The notes beneath the pieces were generated by a model. It had not been told where the DNA came from and did not search any database. It saw only the letters and a program-made list of their open reading frames with translations. From positions 1 through 32,370 of the forward strand of contig QANT01004071.1 of NCBI GenBank assembly GCA_003254885.1: 32,370 nt of DNA, written 5' to 3'. The DNA comes from Purshia tridentata. Taxonomy: Eukaryota > Streptophyta > Magnoliopsida > Rosales > Rosaceae. The translations under genes and the position numbers were made by a program. Positions 12,214 through 23,666 of this stretch are shown here, piece by piece (the first letter of the stretch is position 1; every line of letters begins with the position of its first letter).

Positions 12214-14706
12214 AGTTGGACTCGCAGAGTTGTACCATGTTGGCTTTCTTCTTGCAATGTCATCCCCAAAAGGAATTCCACTTGTAAAAGCTGTATTATT
12301 GAGCTACATTAATTTGGTGTTTCTGTACAGTCCAAATGTTTTGTCAACTTACATCACAAGTTGGATTACTTAATCAAGTAGTTTGTTAATTTCGGTGACA
12401 TTATAGTCTACACATTAATACAAACTAGACCAAGGCTGATGGAATTGCATTATTGATAATGAACCTGCAATTACCAGTTGGCCAAGTAATTTAGTGATAA
12501 GTTGATAACACATAAATCATGATTTTGAACTTGTTGATTATAACTCTCAGTAACTATGACAAAGACCCATTCTATATTTCCAAACTCTTTGTTATTTTAT
12601 TACCAACATATAAAAATATTAATGCAGATGCGTATGCGTATGCTTTATTGAACTCTGTTTGATTATTGTATGAGTCGCAGTCTATGCTCACATCAGTCGA
12701 TATCCTTTGAAGTCTTAACATGAAGATATTTTATTCATTTATGGGGAAATATGGATGTGGGGGCCAGAGGACTTAATTATAGTACAAGATATCTTTGAGT
12801 TCTTTATTTATTAGTAGGGCTGTAATTTATATTTGAGGATGCTTTTGACTTCTTTGTGGAGATTGATTAGTTAAAACACATTTTTGCAACTGTCCAAAAG
12901 AAACCAAAAAAGGGTGTTCTATTCTAGCCCATGAAACGACCATAAACAAAAAGAAAACCCACAACCCAATGGTTTTAATTTTATGATGTTACAGTATGAG
13001 AGTTGCATTTGTTTTACTAAAAAATTGTTTAGAAATTTCTTTTGCCCAGTTTGACTTCTATATCCTTTGTATGCGCGCATAGATATAAACCAAGTATATA
13101 TATTTTGAACAAAAAAAAAAGTATATATTTATGCACAAATTCTTTTTTTGAGATGTCTGTTTTTTAGTTAAAGAATGAACATGAGTAAACCTATGACATT
13201 TTGTCACTTTTTAGGCCTTTTTTTATAGGGTTCAACATGTTAGGGTTTGTGGTTCTATATTTTAGGGTATGAGTTTATATTTTAAGTTTTAAATCTTGAC
13301 TTGGGAGTTCATGAGTGTTAAAACCAAATAATAGGTCTCCATTGATGATTTATATCATAAATAATTAAATCCTACCAAATTTTAAATCAAATAGTAAAAA
13401 AAAAAACCATAAAACATTTGCGTCTGTATTTTAGTTAAGGAATAAACGTTCTATATAGAGAATTTCTATATATTTATGTATATATACTTTGTAAAATGAT
13501 GGCCATGCCTTTTTGTTTAGTTGTTGAAAGAAATCTTAAGAAGATTCTCAACCACAAAATTCTACATCAAACGACAACTAATACAATTTGCTATTTAGGC
13601 GTCATTCTGATTTATGACTTGCTATTTCTGCATCTATATATAGTTAATACCAATCATTAATTTTTCCTTTTAATCAACCACCATGGTAGGCTAAAGCGAT
13701 TGAATGCAATTTCACTTTTTTCAAACGGAAAAAGAAAGAAGAGAAATTTGACAAAAGTAATGATTGTCAAACAGTAAAGATCGACTAGAGACGCCCCATT
13801 TTGACATATATATGGAAGAAAATCATAGCTAGAGCTCAAGAATTATTAACAAAATCAAAAAACAAAAAATATAAATCAAAATGTGATGATTTATTATGAC
13901 CCACTTGGTTAATTACCAACGAGCATGATTAGTGTGAAACACGTAAGACGTAAGTGGTGATTATGATGCCATGTCACAATTTTATTAATTTAATTAGTCA
14001 CCACATCATCAATCACCCTCAGGAATTTTGTAGGTATATATATATTGCATTTATTGGACAATTAGGGTGCAATTGGTTTTGGTTGACCTAAACAAAGCGT
14101 GCCCATTTAACAATTAAAACCCAGATAGACATGTATATATGCTGCCAATATAATATAAACAAAATAAATAAATAAACTTATATTCATGCGTACACATATA
14201 TATAGTTTAAATGTGTTCATATGGTATAAATTGATTCAACCACTGCATGCCCAAAATGCATGTTCAAAGTTTCAAACTAGCACTTAGAAGACTAGTTTTC
14301 CCATTCCAAATCTTATAGAACCTAGACATACACTTGTTGTATTCCATACTTGTTTAAATACATATATATTAATGACAAATTAATGTGGTCAAAACAAATT
14401 GTCCTAGCTAGTTAGGCTGCATGTGAAGCATGCATGCAAATATGATAATATGAGTGAAAATTGAATCTCTGCCATGTGAAGTACTTGTGGGTATTTATTT
14501 GCGCACTTCAAAAAAGGCATTAATAGGAGCAACAACAAATATGGACCATGTTTTTGTGATTAGAACAATTCCTAGCTAGGTGGGTTGTCCTATCTATTCT
14601 GGAAAGGTAGCCAAAGTGGGAGTCTCTTTCATAATAACCACTTGGGATAAAATAGAAAAAGAAAACAAAGGTCTGTTTCATAATAAATAAGTGCAATAAT
14701 TTCATG

Positions 14707-14728
14707 ATCTCTCTCTCTCTCTCTCTCT
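14707..14728. repeat. (CT)n microsatellite
   Basis: An uninterrupted TCTCTCTC dinucleotide run of about 20 bases in intergenic DNA; no gene context. Confidence 0.85.
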
Positions 14729-15919
14729 TTAAAATTTATAGGTTTGGCAAATTAGCTTGGTCCATTCATTATTTGTGAAATTAAACAAAACTACATTGCA
14801 TAATTTTGAGTGTGACTGGTTGAGTGGTTGGTCTTTGATCACCAAATCAACTTGTCAAATTGATGATGAGGAATCGCCCAACCTGGTAATGTATATCCTC
14901 GTGCTTCATAAAAATAATATTGGAGTGGGGGCTGAGGCCTGAAAGGGGTTGCGTAATATGCACTTCAGTTCAATGTGAGACCCAATTATTAAAGGCTTCA
15001 TCAAATCACTGTACATTCCCTTTTAACAACTCCTATTCACTCACACTTTTAGGGTTTATATATATTATATACTATCCCACGCATGAGAAAAGTTTAGAGA
15101 TCAGATTCCTTACCAAATCTTTAATCTTTACTATTGAAAGGAGAGAAAACTGAGAAATAAAAAGGAAAAGGTGAAAGAGAATAGTTAAGAATAAAAGCTT
15201 GTTATCAAAATGAGTATCAAATCTGATAAGAAATTTGCTTCCGAAGATCTGGATCACAACTATTAATAAATAATATTATGTCCTCAGCATATTGATGTAA
15301 TAGATTTGACGATGGATCATGAAAGTTAATTTAATACACATCGTGAAGTAAAATGGTTAGATCTATCACATTGCAAACATCAAGTCCAACTACACATTAC
15401 ATTATAGTCCAAACACAACAACACTATGCAATGTAAACAAAATAGTTTCTTTCAGAATTTGTACTTGTACTGTATTAATTCATTCTGCTTTCATTTATAT
15501 ATAGGTATATCAACTCTGATTTTGGGATTGTCGGGTAGCTCAAATGTGAAATGACAAAAACTAGTTTAAATACAGTACAAACCATGCAGTAATTGGATTA
15601 GGAAGTTAAGACTTCTAGAAGTCCACCAAAAATTTAAAAAAACACAAAAGACTTGTGGAAGAAGCAAACAATCAAACCTTACACGTTTATGGTTTACACG
15701 TGGATGTCATTCATTGGTTTGAAAAGAAAACAAAAAAAATGGAAAAGCCTCCAAACAGCACATATTGGGTAAGAATAGTCTGAAAACATGATAATGCTTA
15801 GCTGGCAGTCCAATAATCAACGGTCAGAATTCCCTGACAGCAAATGCTGCTGACGTGGATTATACTATTAGTCCCCTCCCTTTTTTCTGGCCAAAAAAAA
15901 GAAAAAACCTTCAATCATT

Positions 15920-15990
15920 GGGTCTCTTTCTCTCTCTACTCTCTAGAAACTAGAAAGTGTTTTGTGCTTCTCTCTCTCTCTCTCCACTTC
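15920..15990 (+). promoter_or_regulatory. CT-rich (Y-patch-like) core promoter or leader of the DUF1677 gene
   Basis: Several TCTCTCTC runs (about 15926-15945 and 15970-15984) lie upstream of the long leader of the gene at 16985. Pyrimidine patches of this kind are typical near plant transcription starts. No unambiguous TATA box is visible, so the exact start site is open. Confidence 0.4.
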
Positions 15991-16004
15991 TCTACTATTC
16001 ATAT

Positions 16005-16094
16005 ATGGTTGAGTGGGATATTTTGTGGAGGAGAAACAAAAAGCAATCCCTTTGTTTCCTCATAATGAGATTTGGGTTCCTGCAAAAAGCATAG
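16005..16094 (+). CDS. uORF 1 in the DUF1677 leader (29 codons)
   Basis: If transcription starts within or upstream of the CT-rich patch, the first ATG of the transcript is this one. It opens a 29-residue peptide beginning MVEWDILWRR and ending RFGFLQKA before TAG. The peptide is basic and aromatic with no domain. It may inhibit translation of the downstream frame; this is inferred only from position. Confidence 0.3.
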   Translation: MVEWDILWRRNKKQSLCFLIMRFGFLQKA

Positions 16095-16227
16095 AAAATA
16101 GGGAGAGGAAGAGAAAGATCAGATTTTGAATACCCTTTGATCAGCAAGTGCTTGTGATTAAGTTTTGAGAGAGAAAAAGGGTCTGTTTGTTTGGATAGTT
16201 GAGGTTTGAAGATATCTTTTCCTTGAA

Positions 16228-16302
16228 ATGGTTTTCATGTCTGACATTTTCTCTGCTGAAGAAGAGAAGGTTGAAGAAGGAGCTGGGGAGAAAGAGCGAT
16301 AA
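16228..16302 (+). CDS. uORF 2 in the DUF1677 leader (24 codons)
   Basis: A second short frame in the presumed leader exon begins MVFMSDIFSAEEEK, ends GAGEKER and stops at TAA. It is strongly acidic and charged. It lies fully upstream of the leader-intron donor at 16395, so it would be present in every spliced mRNA from this promoter. Conservation is unknown. Confidence 0.3.
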   Translation: MVFMSDIFSAEEEKVEEGAGEKER

Positions 16303-16394
16303 GGCTACACATAGACAAACCCAAATTTGCAGAAGTAGAGGAAAAAAAAAGAACAAAGAAATATTGGGATTCATTTTTTGATCTGCTTCTGCTG

Positions 16395-16973
16395 GTAATT
16401 CTTATATTTATATATGATCTTCTTTTAACTTGTTGTCTATTGTTGTTGTTGTTCTCTTCTTTTCTTCTTTTCAATGAGAATAGAGTTTCAGAATTCCAAA
16501 AACATGTTTTTTATTTCAAGAATGAACATGGAGTGATTTGCTTCTTGTTAGCAGAGAATTAATATTATGCAAACCGCCATGATTTTATTTTGCATCCTTT
16601 GAGAAAATTTAGGAGCTGCTTCAAGAGCATATGTATTTGGAAGAACAGCTTGTCCCAAATGTGAATTCCAGGTCACCCCTTTGTTTTCCAAAGCATAATT
16701 CTGTTTTCTTTCTAAAGTGAAATTTGTCCAATATAGTACACATACACAGCACCTTTATGTTTCTTTTGTCGTTGCCAACATTAAGAAACATAAATAATTT
16801 GGCGACTGGTTTATGTGACAACCAAGTAAACACACTAAGCCAGAAAATCAAAAAGCCGGTTTTCCTCACTAAACAGAGAAAACATACACAAAACACAGAA
16901 TTGCATGTTTTTCTTGCTTTCTAAGTTTCTAACTTGAATTTAAGTGATGAGTTTTAGCATTGATTGTTTGCAG
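16395..16973 (+). other. probable leader intron of the DUF1677 gene
   Basis: The donor GCTG/GTAATT at 16395 and the acceptor TTGATTGTTTGCAG at 16973 bracket an AT-rich 579-nt stretch without coding features. The acceptor is only 11 nt upstream of the ATG at 16985. The exact donor is inferred, since no transcript evidence is available. Confidence 0.5.
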
Positions 16974-16984
16974 GGTTATTGGCA

Positions 16985-17458
16985 ATGTCTGCAACTATGA
17001 TCAGTGACCCAATGGCTCTCTCAGCCCCAGAAACTCAACCAGCAGCAGCCCCAAAACTCATTCCCCAAACAGAGATTGAGTTTGCCAAATGTGACTGCTG
17101 TTGCCTCACAGAGGAGTGCACCCCTGCATACATTGAACATGTGAGGGAGAGATATCAGGGACATTGGATTTGTGGGTTGTGTGCAGAGGCTATAAAAGAT
17201 GAGATTGTGAGGTCTGAGAGGCTGATCAGCACTGAAGAAGCCATGGCTACACACATGAACTTCTGCAAGAAATTCAAGGCCTCAGGCTCAGGGCCTCCTC
17301 CCAATCCCACAATCCACTTGATTTCAGCCATGAGGCAAATTCTCAGGCGCAGTTTGGATTCCCCAAGGGCCCTGAGATCAACTCCAAATAGTCCCAGGAA
17401 GATTGACAGCAGGGGGCTTGCAAGGTCTGAGAGTTGCTTTCCCACTCTGACTGGTTGA
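16985..17458 (+). CDS. DUF1677 family protein (157 aa), Cys-rich
   Basis: This is a single coding exon. The first ATG is at 16985; the same frame is open a little further upstream, but only with non-ATG codons and across the leader-intron acceptor. Features are a Ser/Ala/Pro-rich N-terminus (residues 1-30), then the family core: CDCCC at 36-40, Cys45 in TEECTPAYI, and WICGLC with Cys63 and Cys66. The core continues with AEAIKDEI and a conserved Cys94 in MATHMNFCKKF. The C-terminal part has a basic Ser/Pro-rich segment (RRSLDSPRALRSTPNSPRK) ending SESCFPTLTG. The Cys pattern suggests a small zinc-binding fold, which is inference. Biochemical function of DUF1677 proteins is not established to my knowledge. 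A possible poly(A) signal AATAAA is at 17525-17530. Confidence 0.88.
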   Translation: MSATMISDPMALSAPETQPAAAPKLIPQTEIEFAKCDCCCLTEECTPAYIEHVRERYQGHWICGLCAEAIKDEIVRSERLISTEEAMATHMNFCKKFKASGSGPPPNPTIHLISAMRQILRRSLDSPRALRSTPNSPRKIDSRGLARSESCFPTLTG

Positions 17459-19942
17459 TTTGATATGAAAATCAAGAATGCAAAAGTGGTGTTTGGCAAA
17501 TTTACAACAATTTCATTTGCTGAAAATAAAACCCACAAAGAAAAATAAAAATTTAATTAAGCTTAGATGGCCCCTTAATTTAGCTGTGCTTAGTAATGAA
17601 TATAGAACTCTTTTATTTTTTATTTTCTGTTGCTAGGATTTTTTGTTTCTCAAAGGCTCAAAGCTGGCTTTTATTTCATTAACATTTTATATCTGTCATG
17701 ACTCATGAGCTTCATCAATGTTAATAATGCATTCTGTTTGGAAAAGTTAAAGTGGTACAGTTCATTTTGTAGAGCCCCAGGTTGTGACCCCAGTCTTAAT
17801 AATAGATTCTGCAGAACTTGGTTAAAATTTTTGGATTTAACCAATTTTCCCTGTCAAACAAAAAAACTAATTTGCTATTTGGCTTGAATTTCTTTAATTA
17901 AAATTTAATCACGAAACTCAATGAAATTTCTCATTGTGTAGATAAAAACTGAGAATTTTTGTTGTCTAAAGCCAGCAACAACTAGTGGTGGAAATGTTGT
18001 TGACCTTTGGGGACTCAAAGGGCAATCTATGTGCGAGGACTAATACAAATATTTGATGTTATGGTGTAGATCAAAGATGATTTTGCTTGGCATGAATTTC
18101 TCGGACGACATGTTGCTTTTTTAGAATGGAAATCAAACAGAGAATTCGAATTCCACTAATTGACTTAGTCCTTATCTACTTAATTCTAATTGATTTGATT
18201 TCTAAAAGTATTCATTAGATTAAACTCGTAACAAGACTCAAATTCATTTTTAGATAATCGAACGTCATTTACGACTCTATTATGAATCAAAGTAAGTAAT
18301 AACGAGTTGAATTCTTTATCAAACATATTCGCTCAATAATGTAAGTAAAATTTTATATGAGTTTAATAGACTCTTATTATTAACAAATGATCAATCATTC
18401 AATGCATGTCAAAATATACCTTTGATAGCAAAGAGCTTGAAAATGACGATCATCGATGATTTCGGTCTTCATTATTGAGAGTAAAGATCTGAATAGGATT
18501 CAACCTGGATCAATGAGGATAATTATCCATTCTAACTCATTCTACTTTTTCATTTTAATTCAATATTTTCCAGATTTACATAATTGGCTCCGGAGTTTTC
18601 CCAAGAAAAGAAGTTTTATTAATGATAGTGACACAACACAAGTGGATAATATATATAAACGAACGAATGCAGTGACAACCAAGATTGTGACATCTGAATC
18701 AGTGCCATAAACCACTGCGTCTATATATGAGTGGTCTGCCAAATACAAGGCTCTGGGTATTTCGGATCTTGTGCATCACTGCATGCATGAATATTACAGC
18801 TCAAAACTGTACCAAAAGATATGTATGCCACTTAAACCATCCAACATGTTGTGATGGGCACTGGAAACCCTAATTATTAAGCAATATGTGTAGCTTCTAC
18901 ATTTCCACCATGTAGAACCTCCTGTCATTGGGTTATATATGTCAACCATTCATATTAAGTGTTGTGAAAACATACAACGTAATATTAAGCTTAATATGTA
19001 AATTGTTTATTATAATATCATGCAAAATTAAAGAGCTAATCAAAATTAATTAAAAGGTAACATCAAAACATGAGTCATTTGGTGAAGGCTAGATAGCCTA
19101 TCTAAAATGCATAGTTAATTTGCATGGGGGGTCAAAATTAGATAAACTCACCAACCAGACTGACAGGAAATATAATATGAGGAAATCAAGTGTTTTTTTC
19201 TTTGGAAAGACTTAACTTCTGAAAAAAAAACACATAACCAGTACAAACTGGAACTACCCTAGAGACCCTAGTGGCTTCTACACTCTTCCACCAATTATAA
19301 GACTACCTGTCTTAATTATTATTTTAAGCAATTAACCTAATCCACAATAACATATATAAATTTCTTTCACTATGCTCAATCATTGATCTTTTATTTTATA
19401 TGTATTGAAATGGCACATGATTTCATTCTTTCTTGTCTTCATCTCAATGAAAGATTAATATATTTGTGGGATATAATTTTGGTTATCTTGTACGATTTGG
19501 TTGACTGGGTCTGTGGTTTGGTTAACCCCAATTTGAATTTCTTGTACCTTGTTGCTGTTTCCAACAAGGAGAATATACCTATCTTTCTCTACAGGACCAC
19601 AACCCACACATCTCTTGCCTCGAAATTTTTATAGTTTCAACTTAATTTCAACCATCAATGTGAACTTAATAAAAATGCAAAGATGGATCAAAATAAGTTT
19701 GGAACGATTTAAATATAACTATACCGGTTTGTTACGTCAAACTAGGACGCCGAACTAAACTATATTCTTTTGTATTGAATTGTAATGACTTGGTTTATAT
19801 TTTATTTTGCCAAACATCATTTAACTTGTGAATTGAGATTAGCTAGTTGGCTAAGGACAAAAGTTCATCCCTACAAATTTGGATTCGAACTCTTTTCTTC
19901 TCTTGTAATAAAAAAAAAAATCATTTAACTTAGATTTGTGCC

Positions 19943-19994
19943 CAAGTACAATACTATTTCTTTTTTTTTGGGCAGGCAAGTACAATACTATTTC
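19943..19994. repeat. 18-bp direct repeat, period 34
   Basis: CAAGTACAATACTATTTC occurs at 19943-19960 and again at 19977-19994, separated by a T-run and GGGCAGG. A second small direct repeat, TATAACCCATTA, follows at about 20022-20055. These look like slippage products. Confidence 0.8.
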
Positions 19995-20343
19995 AATTAG
20001 GCACATTATAATAAAATTAGAGTATAACCCATTACGTCTAGTATAACCCATTATAATAAAAAAATTTATGAAAAATAGTAGGCTACGAGCCCGATCCCAA
20101 GCCCATATAGTTTTGGCCCACGTTGTATTGACCGCGCCAAAAACCGGGAACATCATCAAATTTCAGTTCTGGTGGTCGACGCATCAGCAAAGTGTGCGTT
20201 TTCCTTGCTCGTAATGTCTTGTCCGTTAGCAACCCCTCGAGTCTGATGACATACTTTGAATTTACGAAAATAGCATCGTCTCAGACTCACAAAAGCATAC
20301 AAATTCAAGGGGCTATTTGGTAAAAGCAGACATCAACCTCAGC

Positions 20344-20480
20344 ACAACGTCGACGTTTCAGCTTCGTAGAGACGTTACGTGGTCTGTGTCGTCACTCGTG
20401 TGGTTTGGGAATTGTAGCGTCACAGTCAACGTCGCAGCCAGACACACACGTAGTCTGGGCCCACGCATATGCCACGACGC
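20344..20480. promoter_or_regulatory. cluster of ACGT and CGTCA/TGACG motifs upstream of the G-gamma gene
   Basis: Many ACGT cores fall within about 140 bp: AACGTCGACGTTTC near 20346-20359, GACGTTACGTGG near 20371-20382, CAACGTCGC near 20428 and ACACACGTAG near 20445. CGTCAC half-sites also occur. These are potential bZIP (ABF/TGA) sites. The segment is clearly more GC- and CpG-rich than its surroundings. Function is inferred. Confidence 0.4.
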
Positions 20481-20499
20481 CGTTTCCGGAAACCAGCGA

Positions 20500-20507
20500 G
20501 TATATAT
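20500..20507 (+). promoter_or_regulatory. TATA box of the G-gamma gene
   Basis: GTATATATTA lies 77-84 nt upstream of the ATG at 20584. A start near 20530-20540 would give a short leader of about 50 nt. Position and sequence fit a plant TATA box. Confidence 0.6.
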
Positions 20508-20583
20508 TACCACCAGTTTACCCCTCCTACCACCTACATTGTGTAGAAAACTCGCCGGCGACGTTTTTACTGTGAGAACAAAC

Positions 20584-22445
20584 ATGGAGGGTCAGTGTAG
20601 CTCCAAATCCTCGGCGGGTCGGGAAACGAACCCGAGATCTCCCACGCCGGGTTTGGATTTGTACGGAAAGCGGTGGCAAATGTTCAAGGTTCAAGCATTG
20701 GAGAGAGAGATTCGTCTGCTTCAGGTCAACTCTCAAAACTTTGACTTTCCCTTTGTTTTACAGTTGCTTTATATGCAGTAAATTAATTTGAAGAATGCCC
20801 ATTTGAGGTAATGGCTTATAGTGGCAACATTTTGGTTAAGAATGGGCTTTGAGGTTTGGTTTATGGGCTGGGCTTGAGCTGCAGAAAGTGAAGGATCCAT
20901 ATCTTCTGCTATATAGTCATCAGTCAAAGATAGGGAGCAAAAGCTCAAAGCCTCAGGGTGTGAATGAAATTATACAAATTCATGAATTTATATTACACGG
21001 CTAAGATTGAACAAGAAAAAGCAAGAGAAGCATAGGATTCAAATTGAGTCATTGACTACATTTTGATTATATGTGTGCTTCTGAGAAGTATGAATCCTCT
21101 GTTCGTTTTTGTATGATGTATTAATAGAGGGATGAAAGTGTGCTTAATTATAGAAAAATTCACTGAAAGCAGGAGGAGTTGAACTCACTTGAAGGTCTTC
21201 AACCAGCTTCCACATGCTGCAAAGAGTATGTGTCTGATTTCTGTATGAACTTGACACTCTTGATTGTGTCCAATTCCCCATCTGTTATAATATAAAATAA
21301 ATGATCTCATTTATCTATTAAAATTTTATTTACAGACTTGAAGCTTTTATAGAGGCCAACCCAGATCCTTTTATAGCTGTGTACGTATGACTCTTGAACA
21401 TCAAAACCATTTTACTGATATTATCTGTACACTGATTTTGCCTCAGTAAAATTTGCATGATCACTTTGTTTTAATCAGGGATAGAGAGACCCTAAAACCC
21501 CATCACTTTTTGAAGAGGATCTGGTACGTTTCTTAGTCTTTACTTTTTCCCTCTCTACTTCAATTACTCTCTTCCCTTCACTAGAAATACAAATGGGGAC
21601 ATTTGCATTTACAGGTACAAGATACTTTAAAGGAAATATTATAGAGATATATTATATATTTTTTTGAATGTGATCACCTTTGAGGTGAGAAAAGCACAGT
21701 GCAGTTTACAATGGACATGAAGGTTTTGGGGTTTTCTTGTTTTATTCTTAATAATCTGTTGCTGGCTAGAAGCCTAGAATGTACTATGAGAATAATAGTT
21801 TGAATTCTATGCTTACTCTTTTCTATCTAGTTGGAGTTGGGAGTTAATATACATTTCTCAGAAAAAATAAAATGAGATTGCTTCATTTATATGCCTGTTC
21901 GCTCGATGCTTATGATCCACATCCTTTCTAGGAATAATGGCTTAGCAGCAAAATTAATTTACTGAGGTGTTCAACGATTCATGTGATTGCAACAATTCAT
22001 TTTTGGTCGAATTTCACATTTTGGGGCCTTGAATGATGGTTAATAAAAAATTGTCACAAAAGCTTGTGAAACCACAAAAGTTTAACAATTGTTAGAACAG
22101 TGATACCCAAATTGGAGTCTTTGACTGGAGTGTTAGAAACAATTGTTGGGATGAGTGATATAAAACAAATGGTTTGGTGAATGCCTCAACTTTGAAATCT
22201 TTATACATATTGATGCCATCAAGAAATGAATTGTTGGAATGAAATGTTTGCGAATCTAAAGCCATAGACCTGTGTTGAGCAGGGGAGGATTTTGTTCCAA
22301 ACTTGCATGGATTTGCTGCTTTAATGGCTGCTACTGCTTACATGATAGATGTCCCTGCTGTCCATCATGTAACTCCCAAAGGCTTGGCTGCTGCTGCTTG
22401 AAGAAAATGAAGTGTTCATGCTGCTGTACCTGTTTATGTCTCTAA
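20584..22445 (+). CDS. type C heterotrimeric G-protein gamma subunit (AGG3/GS3-like), five exons
   Basis: This is the gamma partner of the G-beta subunit at the plasma membrane. Type C members regulate organ and seed size, branching and stress responses. Coding exons are 20584-20724, 21173-21225, 21336-21380, 21479-21523 and 22283-22445. They total 447 nt, 148 aa, with all introns GT-AG and phases compatible. Residues about 28-80 form the GGL region: YGKRWQMFKVQALEREIRLL, then EELNSLEGLQ. The NPDPFIAV motif at 73-80 corresponds to the usual DPLL. The last exon encodes a Cys-rich tail (residues 96-148, 18 Cys in 53 residues) ending CTCLCL, with no CaaX box. The tail is shorter than in Arabidopsis AGG3 (about 250 aa) or rice DEP1. 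Most of the gene is intron, so only exon 1 is visible as a longish frame. Confidence 0.93.
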
Positions 22446-22449
22446 TTCT

Positions 22450-23570
22450 GCATAAACATGTTGTAATCCATATTGTCTATGATATTGGTGCTGCTAATGC
22501 AATAACTCTATGCAAGTAATCTTAATGCACATTATGCAATTATCACCTTACATTTATTAAGAACCTTCACTTAAAACATGAGGAAGAGATAATATTCTTG
22601 TAAAATTATTGTCTTGCTTTTGAAGGAGAGGGGAGAGCACTTGAGCAGTGTTGGTTTGTCATTTGTGCGTAGCAGCCTGATAAAAAGTGGAACCAAACTC
22701 CACTAGACTTTCATATTTTCTTGATTAAAGTCGTTGAACATCACTCCCCACACCAATATTAATTAATGTGCTGGTTCGTGTCAGGAATTGTGTGAATATC
22801 ACTCCCCACACCACAACACCAATTTAATATCTAAAAATGTCTTCTTCAAAGAACCAATAATGGGGGCAAAACGTAGCTCCCATGCTGGAGTGATGTAGGA
22901 AATTTCTTCCAAATAATGAGAAGTTGTAAATGGATGATAGATCCACCATCTAATAGTTGATTTTGGTGGTGAAAATCATGAATTATCATTAATTTAATTA
23001 ACCCAGAATAAAAACTCTACTCTTATTTACATATCTGGATTCAAACTCTCCTTTCCCCCTCCCTGTAATAAATAAATAAAAAAGATTTTGGTGATAGTTA
23101 ACATGGATGATAGATGAAACATGTATGTATGGATAAATGCATATTTTGATATTAAGTATGGGGTACTCGTAAATGGAATCATCTTATTGAATCCAACCCA
23201 TCCCATTGGCCATTGCCGATCCTAGAATGATGCACACATGGGCCACTTGATTCTCCATCCCATGTCCTTTCCTTTGGGTAATAAAGCACATTGATTGATT
23301 TGTCATTTACGAATTGGTTGACACACCAACTAAACATCCATGGTCCCACCCTTGTACTGATTGGTAGTTCTCCAGCCACGACTATGCCCCTGATTGGCTC
23401 TAACCCAGAAAGAACCCCAATCTTACAAGAAAAAGAAACCCATCAAAATATCAGATGCAGAATCAACCAGATTTTTGTCATTTCTTTTATGCATATGAGT
23501 CGGATATAGTATGGATCAAAACGAATGAACCTGACCAAAATTTCTGAACAAATTAAAGGATCAACCAAAG
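22450..23570. other. intergenic region between the G-gamma and subtilase genes
   Basis: No coding region is supported. It contains a 16-bp direct repeat (ATCACTCCCCACACCA at 22740-22755 and 22798-22813, period 58) and a TAAATAAATAAA run near 23067. The right half should hold the subtilase promoter; the small frames at 23179-23631 have no family resemblance. Confidence 0.55.
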
Positions 23571-23578
23571 CCATGTGG

Positions 23579-23587
23579 CCATAAAAA
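23579..23587 (+). promoter_or_regulatory. possible TATA-like element of the subtilase gene
   Basis: GCCATAAAAACAG lies about 80-88 nt upstream of the ATG at 23667. A start around 23610 would give a short leader. The match to TATA is weak, so this is tentative. Confidence 0.35.
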
Positions 23588-23666
23588 CAGCTCACTAGTA
23601 CAGACTGAGCTTCAGACACTCTCACACTCACCGTTCTTTCTCCAAACTCTTAGGAAAAACTCCCTC

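Larger units (their letters stand above)
11331..15900. other. long intergenic region, AT-rich
   Basis: About 4.5 kb without a supportable gene on either strand. It holds a duplicated segment around a single N (11520-11806), a probable MITE (about 11936-12213), a CT microsatellite near 14707-14728, and many AT homopolymer runs. Short open frames at 13657-13839, 14520-14705, 14757-14942 and 14920-15153 lack protein-like composition and splice context. Confidence 0.6.
17560..20490. other. intergenic region between the DUF1677 and G-gamma genes
   Basis: No supportable coding region. Two degenerate related segments, each with GGCTTCTACA/AGCTTCTACA followed by TTCCACCA and ACCTGTC, occur near 18889-18925 and 19270-19313. 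Short direct repeats occur near 19943-20055. Frames at 18456-18710 (+), 18560-18748 (-), 19383-19634 (+) and 19851-20159 (-) have no family resemblance. Confidence 0.55.

Noticed and set aside
16660..16683. Segment TGTGAATTCCAGGTCACCCC plus TTTG resembles mature miR398
   Set aside because: It shares the CAGGTCACCCCTT core and a leading TGTG, but has a different and longer middle. The surrounding sequence folds into another small hairpin (AGCTGCTTC with GAAGAACAGCT, about 16614-16650) and not into a miR398-type precursor. Probably coincidence.
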